NCBI GenBank assembly: GCA_963714145.1
Contig: OY970235.1
Location: 9,796,001 to 9,860,000, forward strand
DNA from: JBBWZH01 sp035544115
GTDB lineage: Bacteria; Actinomycetota; Actinomycetes; Mycobacteriales; CADCTP01
Direction: 5' to 3'
Length of the DNA stretch: 64,000 bases
Below are positions 53,102 to 61,752 of the stretch, piece by piece; within the stretch, counting starts at the first letter, position 1, and the number at the start of each line of letters is the position of its first letter. Made by a program: the position numbers and the translations under genes. The notes beneath the pieces are model-generated. The model did not search any database, was not told where the DNA came from, and saw nothing but the letters and a program-made list of their open reading frames with translations.

Positions 53102-53515
53102 GTGTTCGACGTCGAGGCGGCGCAGCTGTTGCTGGACCGCAGCCCGTTCGGGCCCTGGTGGGGCTTCGTGGTGCGGGCGGTCGAGCCCGGTCTGGCGCGC
53201 GTCGACCTGCCGGCCCGCCCGGAGTTGTTCCGGCCCGGTGGTGTACTGCAGGGCGGCTGCGCGATGACGCTGGCCGACGTCACCTGCTGGATCGCCGTCC
53301 TCGCCGCCACCAGCGCCGACTCCCCGGCAGTCACCCTGCACCAGAGCAGCACGTTCCTCGCCGCCGCGCGGACCGGGCTCAGCTGCGAGTCATCCCTGGT
53401 GCGCAGCGGCCGGACCGTGCACTACGGCACCGCGTCCACGTGGGACTCCGCCGGCACCCTGATCTCCCACCACACGATCACCTACCTGCGGCCCGGCAAC
53501 CCGCCACCGTCCTGA
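53102..53515 (+). CDS. PaaI-type hotdog thioesterase
   Basis: GTG 53102 gives 137 residues: MFDVEAAQLLLDRSPFGPWW, then PGGVLQGGCAMTLADVTCWI. Here the G-G-x-x-x-x-L-A-D segment matches the active-site region of PaaI/YdiI-type thioesterases. The central strand HQSSTFLAAARTGLSCESSL and SHHTITYLRP follow. The family hydrolyses aryl- or acyl-CoA and is a dimer or tetramer of hotdog folds. It stands alone. Confidence 0.82.
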   Translation: MFDVEAAQLLLDRSPFGPWWGFVVRAVEPGLARVDLPARPELFRPGGVLQGGCAMTLADVTCWIAVLAATSADSPAVTLHQSSTFLAAARTGLSCESSLVRSGRTVHYGTASTWDSAGTLISHHTITYLRPGNPPPS

Positions 53516-53679
53516 CCCGGCCCGGCCCGGCGCACGACGAGCCGATCACCGCCGCACCCGACCCAGTGGCGGCACGAGGGGAACCGCACGGCGGTGTTGC
53601 GGCGTTGTCGAGACATTGATGCATGGGGCGGTGGGCGTGGCGGCCGGCCAGCCAGCCAGTTTGGCGCCGGAGGTGTGCC

Positions 53680-53943
53680 ATGGGTGACGTGGAGTATGTG
53701 ACCTCGACCGAGGTCTGGACCGCTATCCGGGCGATCGAGGCGGAGCACGCGGCCGGCACGATCAGCACTGCCGACGCCGAACGGCGGATCGACCAGTGCC
53801 GGCGTGCGGTCACCCGGCGCGACCTGTGGAAGGCGAGCGGCGGAAAGGCCGGCTCGCTCCACGGCGGTCGCCGCCACACCACCAGGCTCGGCAGCCTGGC
53901 CGGAGCAGTCGTCGACGGCCTACAGAGTCTCATCCGCTGGTAG
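53680..53943 (+). CDS. Small hypothetical protein
   Basis: ATG 53680 follows GGAGG and gives 87 residues starting MGDVEYVTSTEVWTAIRAIE. It looks like a helical protein with a basic, Ser/Gly-rich second half (LWKASGGKAGSLHGGRRHTT). There is no signal or membrane helix. No family is recognised. The clear ribosome binding site and codon bias support it. Confidence 0.5.
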   Translation: MGDVEYVTSTEVWTAIRAIEAEHAAGTISTADAERRIDQCRRAVTRRDLWKASGGKAGSLHGGRRHTTRLGSLAGAVVDGLQSLIRW

Positions 53944-54035
53944 CCGCCCGGCCGCCGGCACCAACCCGGTTCCAGCGTCACCGATCGACCGCGACAGGTG
54001 CGAGCGCCCGGCGCGCCTCGCGTGGTCAGCGGCGG

Positions 54036-54513
54036 TCAGCGGCCCGGGAGCCGGGTGGTGACCTCCTGGACCAGCCACGTGTTGCGGTCGGGGTCGGTGA
54101 AGGAGAAGAACGACCCGTAGCTGGTGCGCTCGGGGTCCGGGCCGGGTAGCCGCGCCTCGACCGGGAACGGCGGGCCGTGCCAGATGTCGCTGACCTCGAT
54201 GCCGCGGCCGGCGAGCTCGCCCCGCGCCGCCTCGATGTCGGAGACGGTCAGCCCGCCTTCGGCCGAGCCGGGCGCGGCCGTCGTGAGGCCCAGGCCGAAC
54301 GTGACCGAGGCCCCGGAGCCGGGGGGCGTGAACTTGGACGTTGCGAAGGCCGGGCAGCGGGGCGGCGTCGTCGTCGAGCCGCCAGCCCAGCCGCTGGTAG
54401 AACTCCTTGGCCCGGTCGACGTCGGACACCGGGACGACCTGGATCTCGAGCTTCATGTCGACCTTCCCGACGGCCGCGTCGCGGCCCGCGTCCGGTACCT
54501 CGGTGGTGCTCAT
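54036..54513 (-). pseudogene. VOC/glyoxalase gene broken by one inserted base
   Basis: ATG 54513 (MSTTEVPDAGRDAAVGKVDM) is followed by a typical VOC start, KLEIQVVPVSDVDRAKEFYQ. After LPGLRNVQ an extra G near 54335 moves the frame. In the other frame the protein continues (FTPPGSGASVTFGLGLTTAA, later SYGSFFSFTDPDRNTWLVQE) to a stop at 54036. Removing one base gives about 158 residues. It is divergent from the LysR gene 135 bases away. Confidence 0.75.
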
Positions 54514-54648
54514 GCCTGCCTCCTGCGTTGTGTCGGGCCGGTCTACCGGTGATGGACCCATCGTTGGCGCGGGCTCGGCGGGTCCGCCACGACCGGTGTG
54601 CTCCCGGCTGATAGGCGTGGCCTCTTACCGCCCGTAGCATCGGCGGTC

Positions 54649-55560
54649 GTGGAGCTGCGTCAGCTGCGGTATTTCGTCGCGGTCGCGGAGGAGTTGCACT
54701 TCGGCCGGGCGGCGACCCGGTTGCTGATCGCGGGCCCGTCGCTGTCCCAGCAGATCAAGGCGCTGGAACGGGATCTGGGTGTGCCGCTGCTCATTCGCGA
54801 CCGCCGCTCGGTCGCGCTGACCCCGGCCGGTGCCGCGCTGCTGCCGCACGTGCGCGCGCTGCTGGACCGGGCCGACGACCTGCAGCGCCGCGCGGACCAG
54901 CTGTCCGGGGCCGAGCCGGTGCGAATCGGCTATGTCAACTGGCTCCCGGCCGATCTGACCACGCGCGCTGCCGGGGTTGCGCAGCTGTACGTCGACCCCT
55001 GGGTGGTGCCCTCGCACGCCCAGGCCGCGCGGGTCGCCGAGGGCAGTCTGGACCTGGCGGTGTGCTGGGTCGGCACCCGTGACCTCGACGAGCACGGGCT
55101 GCAGGCGCGGCTGCTCGGCGCGGACCGGCTCTACGCGGTGTCGGTCGGCGCGGACCGGACGCCGGTGCGGACCCGGGGCGTCACCGTGTTGGTCGATGAC
55201 GACGCCACCTCCTGGGCGTCCTGGAACCTGTTCGCCGAGCAGTTGGCCCGCGACACCGGCGCGCGGATCCAGCGCATCGGCGACGGCGGGATCACCGGCC
55301 CCGCCTTCTTCGACCACGTCCGCGCCACCGGCCGGCCGGTGCTCAACTCGCCCAAGGACCAGGGCGCCACCCTGCCGCCCGATCTCGGGCAGCGTCCGGT
55401 GATCGACCCGGCGGTGCTGTGGACCTGGTCGCTGGTGTGGCGCCGCGACGAAGTCCGCCCGGCGGTGCTCGCCGCCGCCGAGGTCATCACCCGCGACGTG
55501 GGTGAGCTCGGCCTGCACGACCCCGGCACCTGGCTACCGGACGACGACCCGCACAGGTAG
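54649..55560 (+). CDS. LysR-family transcriptional regulator
   Basis: GTG 54649 gives 303 residues. The N-terminal winged helix reads MELRQLRYFVAVAEELHFGR then AATRLLIAGPSLSQQIKALE and DRRSVALTPAGAAL, the standard LysR DNA-binding domain and linker. The rest is the periplasmic-binding-like effector domain. It is divergent from the broken VOC gene and lies 158 bases before an SDR gene on the same strand. It probably regulates one or both; no effector can be named. Confidence 0.88.
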   Translation: MELRQLRYFVAVAEELHFGRAATRLLIAGPSLSQQIKALERDLGVPLLIRDRRSVALTPAGAALLPHVRALLDRADDLQRRADQLSGAEPVRIGYVNWLPADLTTRAAGVAQLYVDPWVVPSHAQAARVAEGSLDLAVCWVGTRDLDEHGLQARLLGADRLYAVSVGADRTPVRTRGVTVLVDDDATSWASWNLFAEQLARDTGARIQRIGDGGITGPAFFDHVRATGRPVLNSPKDQGATLPPDLGQRPVIDPAVLWTWSLVWRRDEVRPAVLAAAEVITRDVGELGLHDPGTWLPDDDPHR

Positions 55561-55718
55561 CCGTGCGGTAGGAGGCTCCGCCTTCCACGCCGGAGGTAAC
55601 CGGTCGTGGCACGACGGCGCGCGGCGTAGCCACGATCGAGGAGTGATCGAACACCGGTCCCCGGTCCCGGTCACTGCTCCCTGATCGTGCTATCCGACCC
55701 GAAAGCAGGTCTCTGGCA

Positions 55719-56426
55719 ATGGACTCCACGCAGCGAGTCGCCATCATCACCGGCGCGTCCCGCGGCATCGGCGCGGGCCTGGTCGCCGCCTACCGCAAGC
55801 TCGGCTACGCCGTGGTCGCGACCTCCCGCTCCGTCGACAGCACCGACCCCGAAGTGCTCGCGGTGCCGGCGGACATCTCCCGGCCGGGCACCGGCGCGGC
55901 CGTCGTCGAACAGGCCCTGAACCGGTTCGGCCGGATCGACACCCTGGTCAACGACGCCGGAGTGTTCATCGCCAAGCCGTTCACCGACTACACCGACGAG
56001 GACTACGACGCGGTGACCGGGGTGAACCTGCGCGGCTTCTTCGACATCTCCCGCAGCGCCATCGCCGCGATGCTGGCCCACGGCGGCGGTCACCTGGTCA
56101 ACGTCTCGACGTCCCTGGTCGAGCACGCCAACTCCCAGGTACCCGCCGCGCTCGCCGCGCTGACCAAGGGCGGGCTCACCGCGGTCACCAGATCACTGGC
56201 GATCGAATACGCCGCCCGCGGCATCCGGGCCAACGCCGTGGCGCTCGGGATCATCCGCACCCCGATGCACCCAGCGGACAGCCACGAGGCCCTGGCCCGC
56301 ATGCACCCGCTCGGCCGGATCGGCGAGATCGACGACGTGGTCGAGGCGATCGTCTACCTCGAACAGGCCCGGTTCGTCACCGGGGAGATCCTGCACGTCG
56401 ACGGCGGCCAGAGCGCCGGCCACTGA
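55719..56426 (+). CDS. SDR-family oxidoreductase lacking the usual catalytic Tyr
   Basis: ATG 55719 gives 235 residues. The nucleotide-binding start is VAIITGASRGIGAGLVAAYR and the NAG-type motif appears as VNDAGVFIAKPF. The active-site region is VNVSTSLVEHANSQVPAALA followed by ALTKGGLTAVTR. A Lys is present, but the Tyr of the YxxxK pair is replaced by Ala (AALTK). Closely similar SDRs with PAALAALTKGG sequences are common in actinobacteria, so this is a family feature rather than damage. Whether it reduces a substrate is open. A SnoaL-like gene follows 20 bases downstream, probably in one operon. Confidence 0.85.
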   Translation: MDSTQRVAIITGASRGIGAGLVAAYRKLGYAVVATSRSVDSTDPEVLAVPADISRPGTGAAVVEQALNRFGRIDTLVNDAGVFIAKPFTDYTDEDYDAVTGVNLRGFFDISRSAIAAMLAHGGGHLVNVSTSLVEHANSQVPAALAALTKGGLTAVTRSLAIEYAARGIRANAVALGIIRTPMHPADSHEALARMHPLGRIGEIDDVVEAIVYLEQARFVTGEILHVDGGQSAGH

Positions 56427-56445
56427 CCACCCCGGACAGGACCCG

Positions 56446-56817
56446 ATGACCATCACGACCGACAACGAGACGATCCTGCACAGCGTCCTCGACGAGTGGA
56501 AGGCCGGCGTCGACGCCCACGACCCCCAGCGCGTCGCCGCCGTCTTCACCGAGGACGCGATCTTCCAGGGCCTGCACCCGTACACCGTCGGACCGCGGGG
56601 CGTCGCCGACTACTACGCGTCCCAGCCGCTCGGCATGGCCGCCACCTACCGCATCCTGGAAACCCGCCGCCCCACCGACAACCTGATCCTCGGCTACCTC
56701 AGCGTCGACTTCACCTTCACCGACCGGCCCACCCTGACCGTCTACCTCGGCGTGCTCATCCAGCCCGCCCCGGACGGCGCGAAGATCAGCCACTACCAGG
56801 TATCCCGCCTCGACTGA
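56446..56817 (+). CDS. SnoaL-like/NTF2-fold protein
   Basis: The 123 aa protein (MTITTDNETILHSVLDEWKA) has the NTF2-like cone fold: DEWKAGVDAHDPQRVAAVFT then EDAIFQGLHPYTVGPRGVAD, and a final beta-sheet TVYLGVLIQPAPDGAKISHY. Such proteins include polyketide cyclases and small isomerases, and some only bind ligands. It lies 20 bases behind the SDR gene, so it likely shares its message and handles the same compound. Confidence 0.82.
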   Translation: MTITTDNETILHSVLDEWKAGVDAHDPQRVAAVFTEDAIFQGLHPYTVGPRGVADYYASQPLGMAATYRILETRRPTDNLILGYLSVDFTFTDRPTLTVYLGVLIQPAPDGAKISHYQVSRLD

Positions 56818-56979
56818 CCCGACGGCACCGCCAACCGCCGACCCGGTCCGGGAGCCCAGGTGACATCCGCTGGCCCTGGTACTCCCGGCCGGGACGGTCC
56901 ACAGCGTCAAGAGTGGTGTAGGACAAGCGACAGTGGTGCAGGGCAAGCGACCGATCGAGTGCAGGAGCCAGGAGACGCC

Positions 56980-57194
56980 GTGCTGCGGATCCACTGCACG
57001 CCCGACGACCTCACCCGTACCTGTGTCGCGGCGGACGCCGATCCGCTGTGGGAGGGCACGTAGCTCCATCAGCGGCGAGCGAACACATCGCGGTGCTGCG
57101 TGGCGCCGGCCTGCTCGCGACGCACCGGGACGGTGGCACGGTGATCCACCGGGTCACCGTGCTGGGCCTCCAATCGCTGGACGCCTCGGCATAG
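56980..57194 (+). pseudogene. ArsR-type regulator with internal deletion
   Basis: The start MLRIHCTPDDLTRTCVAADA with DPLWEG is typical of actinobacterial ArsR regulators with a DUF5937-type opening. It stops quickly. In another frame the C-terminal winged helix is left: SEHIAVLRGAGLLATHRDGG then TVIHRVTVLGLQSLDASA. The centre of the protein, about 200 residues, is gone. Only the two ends remain side by side. Confidence 0.6.
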
Positions 57195-57233
57195 CCGACG
57201 GGACCGGCGTACGACGTCGCCGGGCGGGATGCC

Positions 57234-57274
57234 GCGCGCGGCAGGCTCCGCTGCAGAGCGGGCCTGCCGCGCGC
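57234..57274 (-). terminator. Terminator of the I36-like gene
   Basis: Arms GCGCGCGGCAGGCTCCGCT (57234-57252) and AGCGGGCCTGCCGCGCGC (57257-57274) pair with one bulge around a short loop, about 22 bases beyond the stop on the minus strand. Confidence 0.62.
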
Positions 57275-57296
57275 GTCCCGGGCTGGGTGTGCGGTT

Positions 57297-57668
57297 TCAG
57301 CAGGTGGAGCTCGAGCTGATCCTGATCTTGTCCACTATGTGGCTGCCGTTGTAGCGGTCGAAGTTCGGTAGCAGGCAGGCGGTGGCACCGTCGGTGAAGT
57401 GCAGGTAGGCGACGTCGTCGTTGCGGGTGTTGACGATCCACGCCGACCCGCGGCTGCGCGAGCCGAGGGTCTGCCAGCCGCTGGTGACGTCCTGGAACGC
57501 GGCGGTCGGGCTGTCGCCGAAGTAGTCGTTCTCGGTGAGGTAGAAGCAGACCCGCGGGTAGGCGCAGCCGTACCTGGAGGTCGCGCTGGCCGGAGTGGCG
57601 GCGGTCAGCACCGCCGCGGCGGCGAGGACGGCCCCGGCGCCAGCGGCGATCATCGTTCGTCTGTTCAT
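57297..57668 (-). CDS. Small secreted protein, peptidase-inhibitor I36-like
   Basis: The 123 aa protein has a clear signal (MNRRTMIAAGAGAVLAAAAV, cut near ASA). The mature part is Cys- and Tyr-rich: YGCAYPRVCFYLTENDYFGD, then GWQTLGSRSRGSAWIVNTRN and ACLLPNFDRYNGSHIVDKIR. It resembles the beta/gamma-crystallin-like peptidase inhibitors of family I36 from Streptomyces. Four cysteines could form two disulfides. It may inhibit secreted metalloproteases; the M36 protease gene is nearby but on the other strand. Confidence 0.7.
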   Translation of the reverse strand: MNRRTMIAAGAGAVLAAAAVLTAATPASATSRYGCAYPRVCFYLTENDYFGDSPTAAFQDVTSGWQTLGSRSRGSAWIVNTRNDDVAYLHFTDGATACLLPNFDRYNGSHIVDKIRISSSSTC

Positions 57669-57762
57669 GTCCGGCAGTCTGCCCGAGCGCCGCGCGGCCC
57701 CGGAATCCTTTGAGCAATGACGAAATGACCCCGTCCGCAGGACATACCTCCGCGGTCTTCGG

Positions 57763-58515
57763 GCGCGGGTGACGGCAGAGGTTCCCGGGTGACGCCTTTC
57801 GACGGCGGGTGACGTCCCTGCGCCATCACCCGCACCCCCGAACCCGCCACCCGAGGAACGAGCCCGTCACCCGAGGCCCGAGCCCGTCACTCGCGGCCCG
57901 AGCCCGTCACCCGCGGAGGGAGGTCGTCACTCGCGGCCCGAGTCCGTCACTGGTGCGCGGGTGCTTCGGTCGGCGGGTGTCGTTCCGGGTCCGCGGGTGA
58001 TGTCGTTCAGGCGCGGGTGGCGGCAAGGGGTTCCCGGGTGATGCCTTTCGGCGGCGGGTGACGTCCCTGCGCCATCACCCGCACCCCCGAACCCGCCACC
58101 CGCACCCCGAACCCGTCACCCGCGGCCTGAACCCGTCACCCGAGGAGCGAGTCCGTCGCCCGAGTCCGTCACTGCTGCGCGGGTGCTTCGGTCGGCGGGT
58201 GTCGTTCCGGTCTGCGGGTGATGTCGTTCAGGCGCGGGTGATGGCAAGGGGTTCCCGGGTGATGCCTTTCGACGGCGGGTGACGTCCCTGCGCCATCACC
58301 CGTACCCCCGAACCCGTCACCCGCGGTCCGAGTCCGTCACCCGAGGAGCGGGGTCGTCACCCGCACCCCCGAACCCGTCACCCGCGGCCCGAGTCCGTCA
58401 CCCGAGGAACGAGTCCGTGATCCGAGGAACGAGTCCGTCACCCACCCCCCGAGCCCGTCACCCGAGGAGCGAGTCCGTCACCCGGGGAACGAGTCCGTCG
58501 CCCGGGGCCTCGTCT
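57763..58515 (+). repeat. Non-coding array of GTCACCCG repeats in three long units
   Basis: Three long units begin at 57763, 58011 and 58232 (248 and 221 bases apart). Each opens with CGGGTGAC-type words (GCGCGGGTGACGGC, TTCCCGGGTGACGCC, GGCGGGTGACGTCC) and then turns into the opposite orientation with CATCACCCGCACCCCCGAAC. The right half is a tandem run of 20-base units with consensus GTCACCCGAGGAACGAGTCC. There are five in the first block (57846-57945), four in the second and about ten in the third (58316-58515). Because CGGGTGAC and GTCACCCG are complementary, each unit could fold on itself. No coding frame is convincing. It fills the gap between the I36-like gene and the M36 protease gene. 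Confidence 0.85.
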
Positions 58516-58718
58516 GGGTTGGGCCAGCGTCTCGATAGTGGCCCACTCGCCTGTCTGGTCGCGATTCTGGGAGGTCGGGGCCGTCGGCGGGCTGGGCGGG
58601 AGCGTCGAGGACGGCGGGAGCGCAACGGCGCGCATCGAGGCGCCCGGCGGGTTGCCGTCGGTGGTCACGCAGGGGAGGCTTCGGGTCACACTTTCTCCGG
58701 ACACGGCAGGGGAGCACC

Positions 58719-61670
58719 ATGCGGATCGGTCACAGCCGGCCGGCTCGGCGCTGGACCAGGGTCGCGATCACGGTCGGGGCGGTGCTCGGGCTGGTGGTCG
58801 CCGCGGGACCGGTGGCGTGGGCGGCACCCGCCCCGGCCGGGCGCGGCGGCGCCGCCGGCGACACCGTCGGCAAGGCCGCGGCGGGCGGCGACCGGCAGTC
58901 CTACGACGCGCGCACCGGTGACACTCCCCGGGCCCGGCAGGCGCTGCGGGACCGGGCGGCCGCGGCGGGTTCCCGACCGGCGGCGGTGGACCTGCGCCGC
59001 TCGCTGGGCAGCGAGGCGGTGCTCGACATGGACGGCGTCACCGGCACACCGCGGCAGGTCGGCCGGCTGGACGGCTTCCTGACCGGGCCGCAGCGTGGCC
59101 GGCCGGTGGACATCGCCCTGGCCTACGTCCGCAGCCACCTCGCCGCGTTCGGGCTGAGCCAGGCGGATCTGGCCACGCTGCACCTGCGGCAGGACTACAC
59201 CGACATCGCCGGTATCCACCACCTGTCGTTCGTCCAGACGGTGGACGGCACCGAGGTCTTCGGCAACGGGCTGAAGGCGCACGTGACGCGGAACGGCGAG
59301 CTGATCAGCGTCCAGGGCGCGCCGCTGGCCGGTGCCGCCGCGCCGGCGCGCGGCAGCCGGGCGGCGGTGGGCACGGCGGCCGAGGCGATCAGCCGGGCGC
59401 GTGCCGACCTCGCGGAGCGTTCGACCGCGCCCGGTCCGGCCGACCTGGCGACCGAGGTGCTGTTCATGACCCCGGGCGGGCTGCGCCGTGGCTGGCAGAC
59501 GATCACGATGTCGGCGGCCCGGCCCGCGCAGCACGTCATCGACGCGCTCGACGGCCGGGTGCTCTACCGGCGCAGCCTCGGCAACGACGCCGCCCCGACC
59601 GGCGACACCGGGAAACACCGGCCGCCGGCGACCGGCACGGCCTACCCGTACTACCCGGGTGCGGCCCGCGGCGGGCAGCAGGTGCGGATCGACTTCACCC
59701 AGCGCGGCTGGCTGGCCCCGACGGCGACCGTGCTGTCCGGCAACAACACCCACACGTACGCCGACGTGGACGACTCCAACGCCCCGGACGCCACCGAGGA
59801 GATCCCGCCGCGGCACGGCAACTCCTGGGACTACCCGCTGGTGCCGTTCCACCTGCCCGCGGTGTCCTTCTGCGACAACCCGTGGCCGTGCTCGTGGGAC
59901 CCGGACACGCCGTTCTCCTGGCAGACCAACCGCAACCAGGACGCGACGCAGGTGTTCGCGTTCGTGAACAACTGGCACGACCACCTGCTGGCCGCGCCGA
60001 TCGGCTTCACCGAGGCGGCCGGCAACTTCCAGGTGACCAACGCGACCCGCCAGGGCCTGGGCGGCGACCCGGTACGGGCCGAGTCCGACGACGGCGCCAA
60101 CACCGACAACGGCCTGCCGGACGACGGCCACATCGACAACGCCAACATGGACACGCCGCCGGACGGCATCTCGCCGCGGATGCAGATGTTCCTGCAGCAC
60201 GAGCCGGGCACCACCTACCCGGACGGCGACCCGTGGTCGCCGACCAACGTCGGCGACGAGGCCGACACCGTCTACCACGAGTACACCCACGGCCTGTCGA
60301 ACCGGCTGGTGGTCGACGCGAACGGCGACTCGACGCTGGGTGACGTGCAGGCCGGCGCGATGGGCGAGGCGTGGGGCGACTGGTACGGCATGGACTACCT
60401 GGTCAGCCGCGGGCTGCAGCGCGACACCCGGGCCGACGGCGAGATCGTCATGTTCCAGTACGACGGCGAGGGCGTGTTCTTCGACCGGACCGAGCCGGTG
60501 GACTGCGCGGTCGGGTCGACGTCGGCCGCCTGCCCGGGCGGCGACGGCACCGGGCCCGGCGGCTACACCTACGGCGACTACGGCAAGGTGGCCGGCGTGC
60601 CGGAGGTGCACGGCGACGGCGAGATCTGGGCGCAGACGCTGTGGGACCTGCGGGCGGCGGTCGGTTCGTCCGTGGCCGAGTCGCTGGTCACCCGGGCGAT
60701 GGAGCTCTCCCCGGCCAACCCGTCGTTCCTGGACGAGCGGAACGCGATCCTGCAGGCCGACCAGGCGGTGTTCCGCGGCGTGCACCGCAACGCGGCCTGG
60801 CGGGTGTTCGCGCACCGGGGGATGGGCTTCTTCGCCGGCGCGATCGACGGCAACGACGCCGCCCCGGGCGAGGACTTCTCGCTGCCGCCGCGGCCGGGCG
60901 CGGCGACCGGCACGCTGACCGGCACGGTGCGCGACTCGGCCAGCGGTGCCCCGGTGGCCGGTGCCACGGTCACCGTGGTGTTCCAGGGCTCGGCGCAGGC
61001 GGCGAACCCGTCGGCCCGCACCGGCGCCGACGGCCGCTACTCCATCCCGCGCCTGGTGGCCGGGACCTACCCGAAGGTGCTCGCCGGCGGCGCCGGCTAC
61101 GAGGCCGTGACCGGTCCGGTGACGGTCCGGCCGGGCACCACGACGCACGACTTCGCGCTGCGCCGGGACTGGGCGGCCTCCTCCGGCGGAGCCACCGTGA
61201 CCGCGTTCGACGGGCCCGACCTGTCGCCGGACTGCGGGCCGGGCGGCGCGATCGACCTGGACCGGGTGACCGGCTGGGGCAGCACCTCGGACCTGGGCGA
61301 TGACGGCCAGGCCAGCGCGGCCACCCCGAAGGCGATCACCATCGGGCTGCCGAAGGCGGTGCAGATCAGCCAACTGGCGATCGACCCGTCGGCGACCTGC
61401 GGCGACGGCGGGAGCGCGTCCACCGGCGACTACCGGATCGAGACGTCCACCGACGGCAGCACCTGGGCGCTGGCGGCGGCGGGCACGTTCACCCCGGCGA
61501 ACCGGGGGCAGCTCAACCTGGTCACGCCGGCGGCCGGCACCGGCGCCGGGGTGCGGTTCGTGCGGTTCACCATGGTCCGGCCGCAGGTCTTCCAGGTCGG
61601 TGCCTGCCCGGGGCCGTTCTCCGGGTGTGACTTCATGGACCTGACCGAGATCGAGGTGTACGGGACCTGA
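58719..61670 (+). CDS. Secreted M36 fungalysin-type metallopeptidase
   Basis: The 983 aa protein begins MRIGHSRPARRWTRVAITVG, with a signal ending near AWAAPAP. A FTP-type pro-region lies at about 60-280. The catalytic domain carries VYHEYTHGLSN at about residue 520 (HExxH with both zinc His and the Glu) and the third ligand Glu near 549 in GAMGEAWGDWYG. Residues about 730-810 are a carboxypeptidase-regulatory-like fold (TGTLTGTVRDSASGAPVAGA). The end (about 840-983) is an F5/8-type C sugar-binding-like domain. It is exported and digests proteins outside the cell. Its start lies 200 bases after a long repeat array. Confidence 0.9.
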   Translation: MRIGHSRPARRWTRVAITVGAVLGLVVAAGPVAWAAPAPAGRGGAAGDTVGKAAAGGDRQSYDARTGDTPRARQALRDRAAAAGSRPAAVDLRRSLGSEAVLDMDGVTGTPRQVGRLDGFLTGPQRGRPVDIALAYVRSHLAAFGLSQADLATLHLRQDYTDIAGIHHLSFVQTVDGTEVFGNGLKAHVTRNGELISVQGAPLAGAAAPARGSRAAVGTAAEAISRARADLAERSTAPGPADLATEVLFMTPGGLRRGWQTITMSAARPAQHVIDALDGRVLYRRSLGNDAAPTGDTGKHRPPATGTAYPYYPGAARGGQQVRIDFTQRGWLAPTATVLSGNNTHTYADVDDSNAPDATEEIPPRHGNSWDYPLVPFHLPAVSFCDNPWPCSWDPDTPFSWQTNRNQDATQVFAFVNNWHDHLLAAPIGFTEAAGNFQVTNATRQGLGGDPVRAESDDGANTDNGLPDDGHIDNANMDTPPDGISPRMQMFLQHEPGTTYPDGDPWSPTNVGDEADTVYHEYTHGLSNRLVVDANGDSTLGDVQAGAMGEAWGDWYGMDYLVSRGLQRDTRADGEIVMFQYDGEGVFFDRTEPVDCAVGSTSAACPGGDGTGPGGYTYGDYGKVAGVPEVHGDGEIWAQTLWDLRAAVGSSVAESLVTRAMELSPANPSFLDERNAILQADQAVFRGVHRNAAWRVFAHRGMGFFAGAIDGNDAAPGEDFSLPPRPGAATGTLTGTVRDSASGAPVAGATVTVVFQGSAQAANPSARTGADGRYSIPRLVAGTYPKVLAGGAGYEAVTGPVTVRPGTTTHDFALRRDWAASSGGATVTAFDGPDLSPDCGPGGAIDLDRVTGWGSTSDLGDDGQASAATPKAITIGLPKAVQISQLAIDPSATCGDGGSASTGDYRIETSTDGSTWALAAAGTFTPANRGQLNLVTPAAGTGAGVRFVRFTMVRPQVFQVGACPGPFSGCDFMDLTEIEVYGT

Positions 61671-61675
61671 GCGGG

Positions 61676-61712
61676 GCGGCGCCCCGGCCCGCTCTCCCGG
61701 CCGGGGCGCCGC
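61676..61712. terminator. Two-sided terminator between M36 and GH27 genes
   Basis: Fourteen-base arms GCGGCGCCCCGGCC and GGCCGGGGCGCCGC enclose CGCTCTCCC. It lies between two convergent stops and can serve both genes. Confidence 0.72.
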
Positions 61713-61752
61713 TCGAACCCGGCAGGCGGCGGCCGCCGGGTGGTTCCCGGGC

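Noticed and set aside
57763..58515. CRISPR array
   Set aside because: The 20-base units touch each other, vary in sequence, occur in both orientations, and there are no unique spacers or cas genes.
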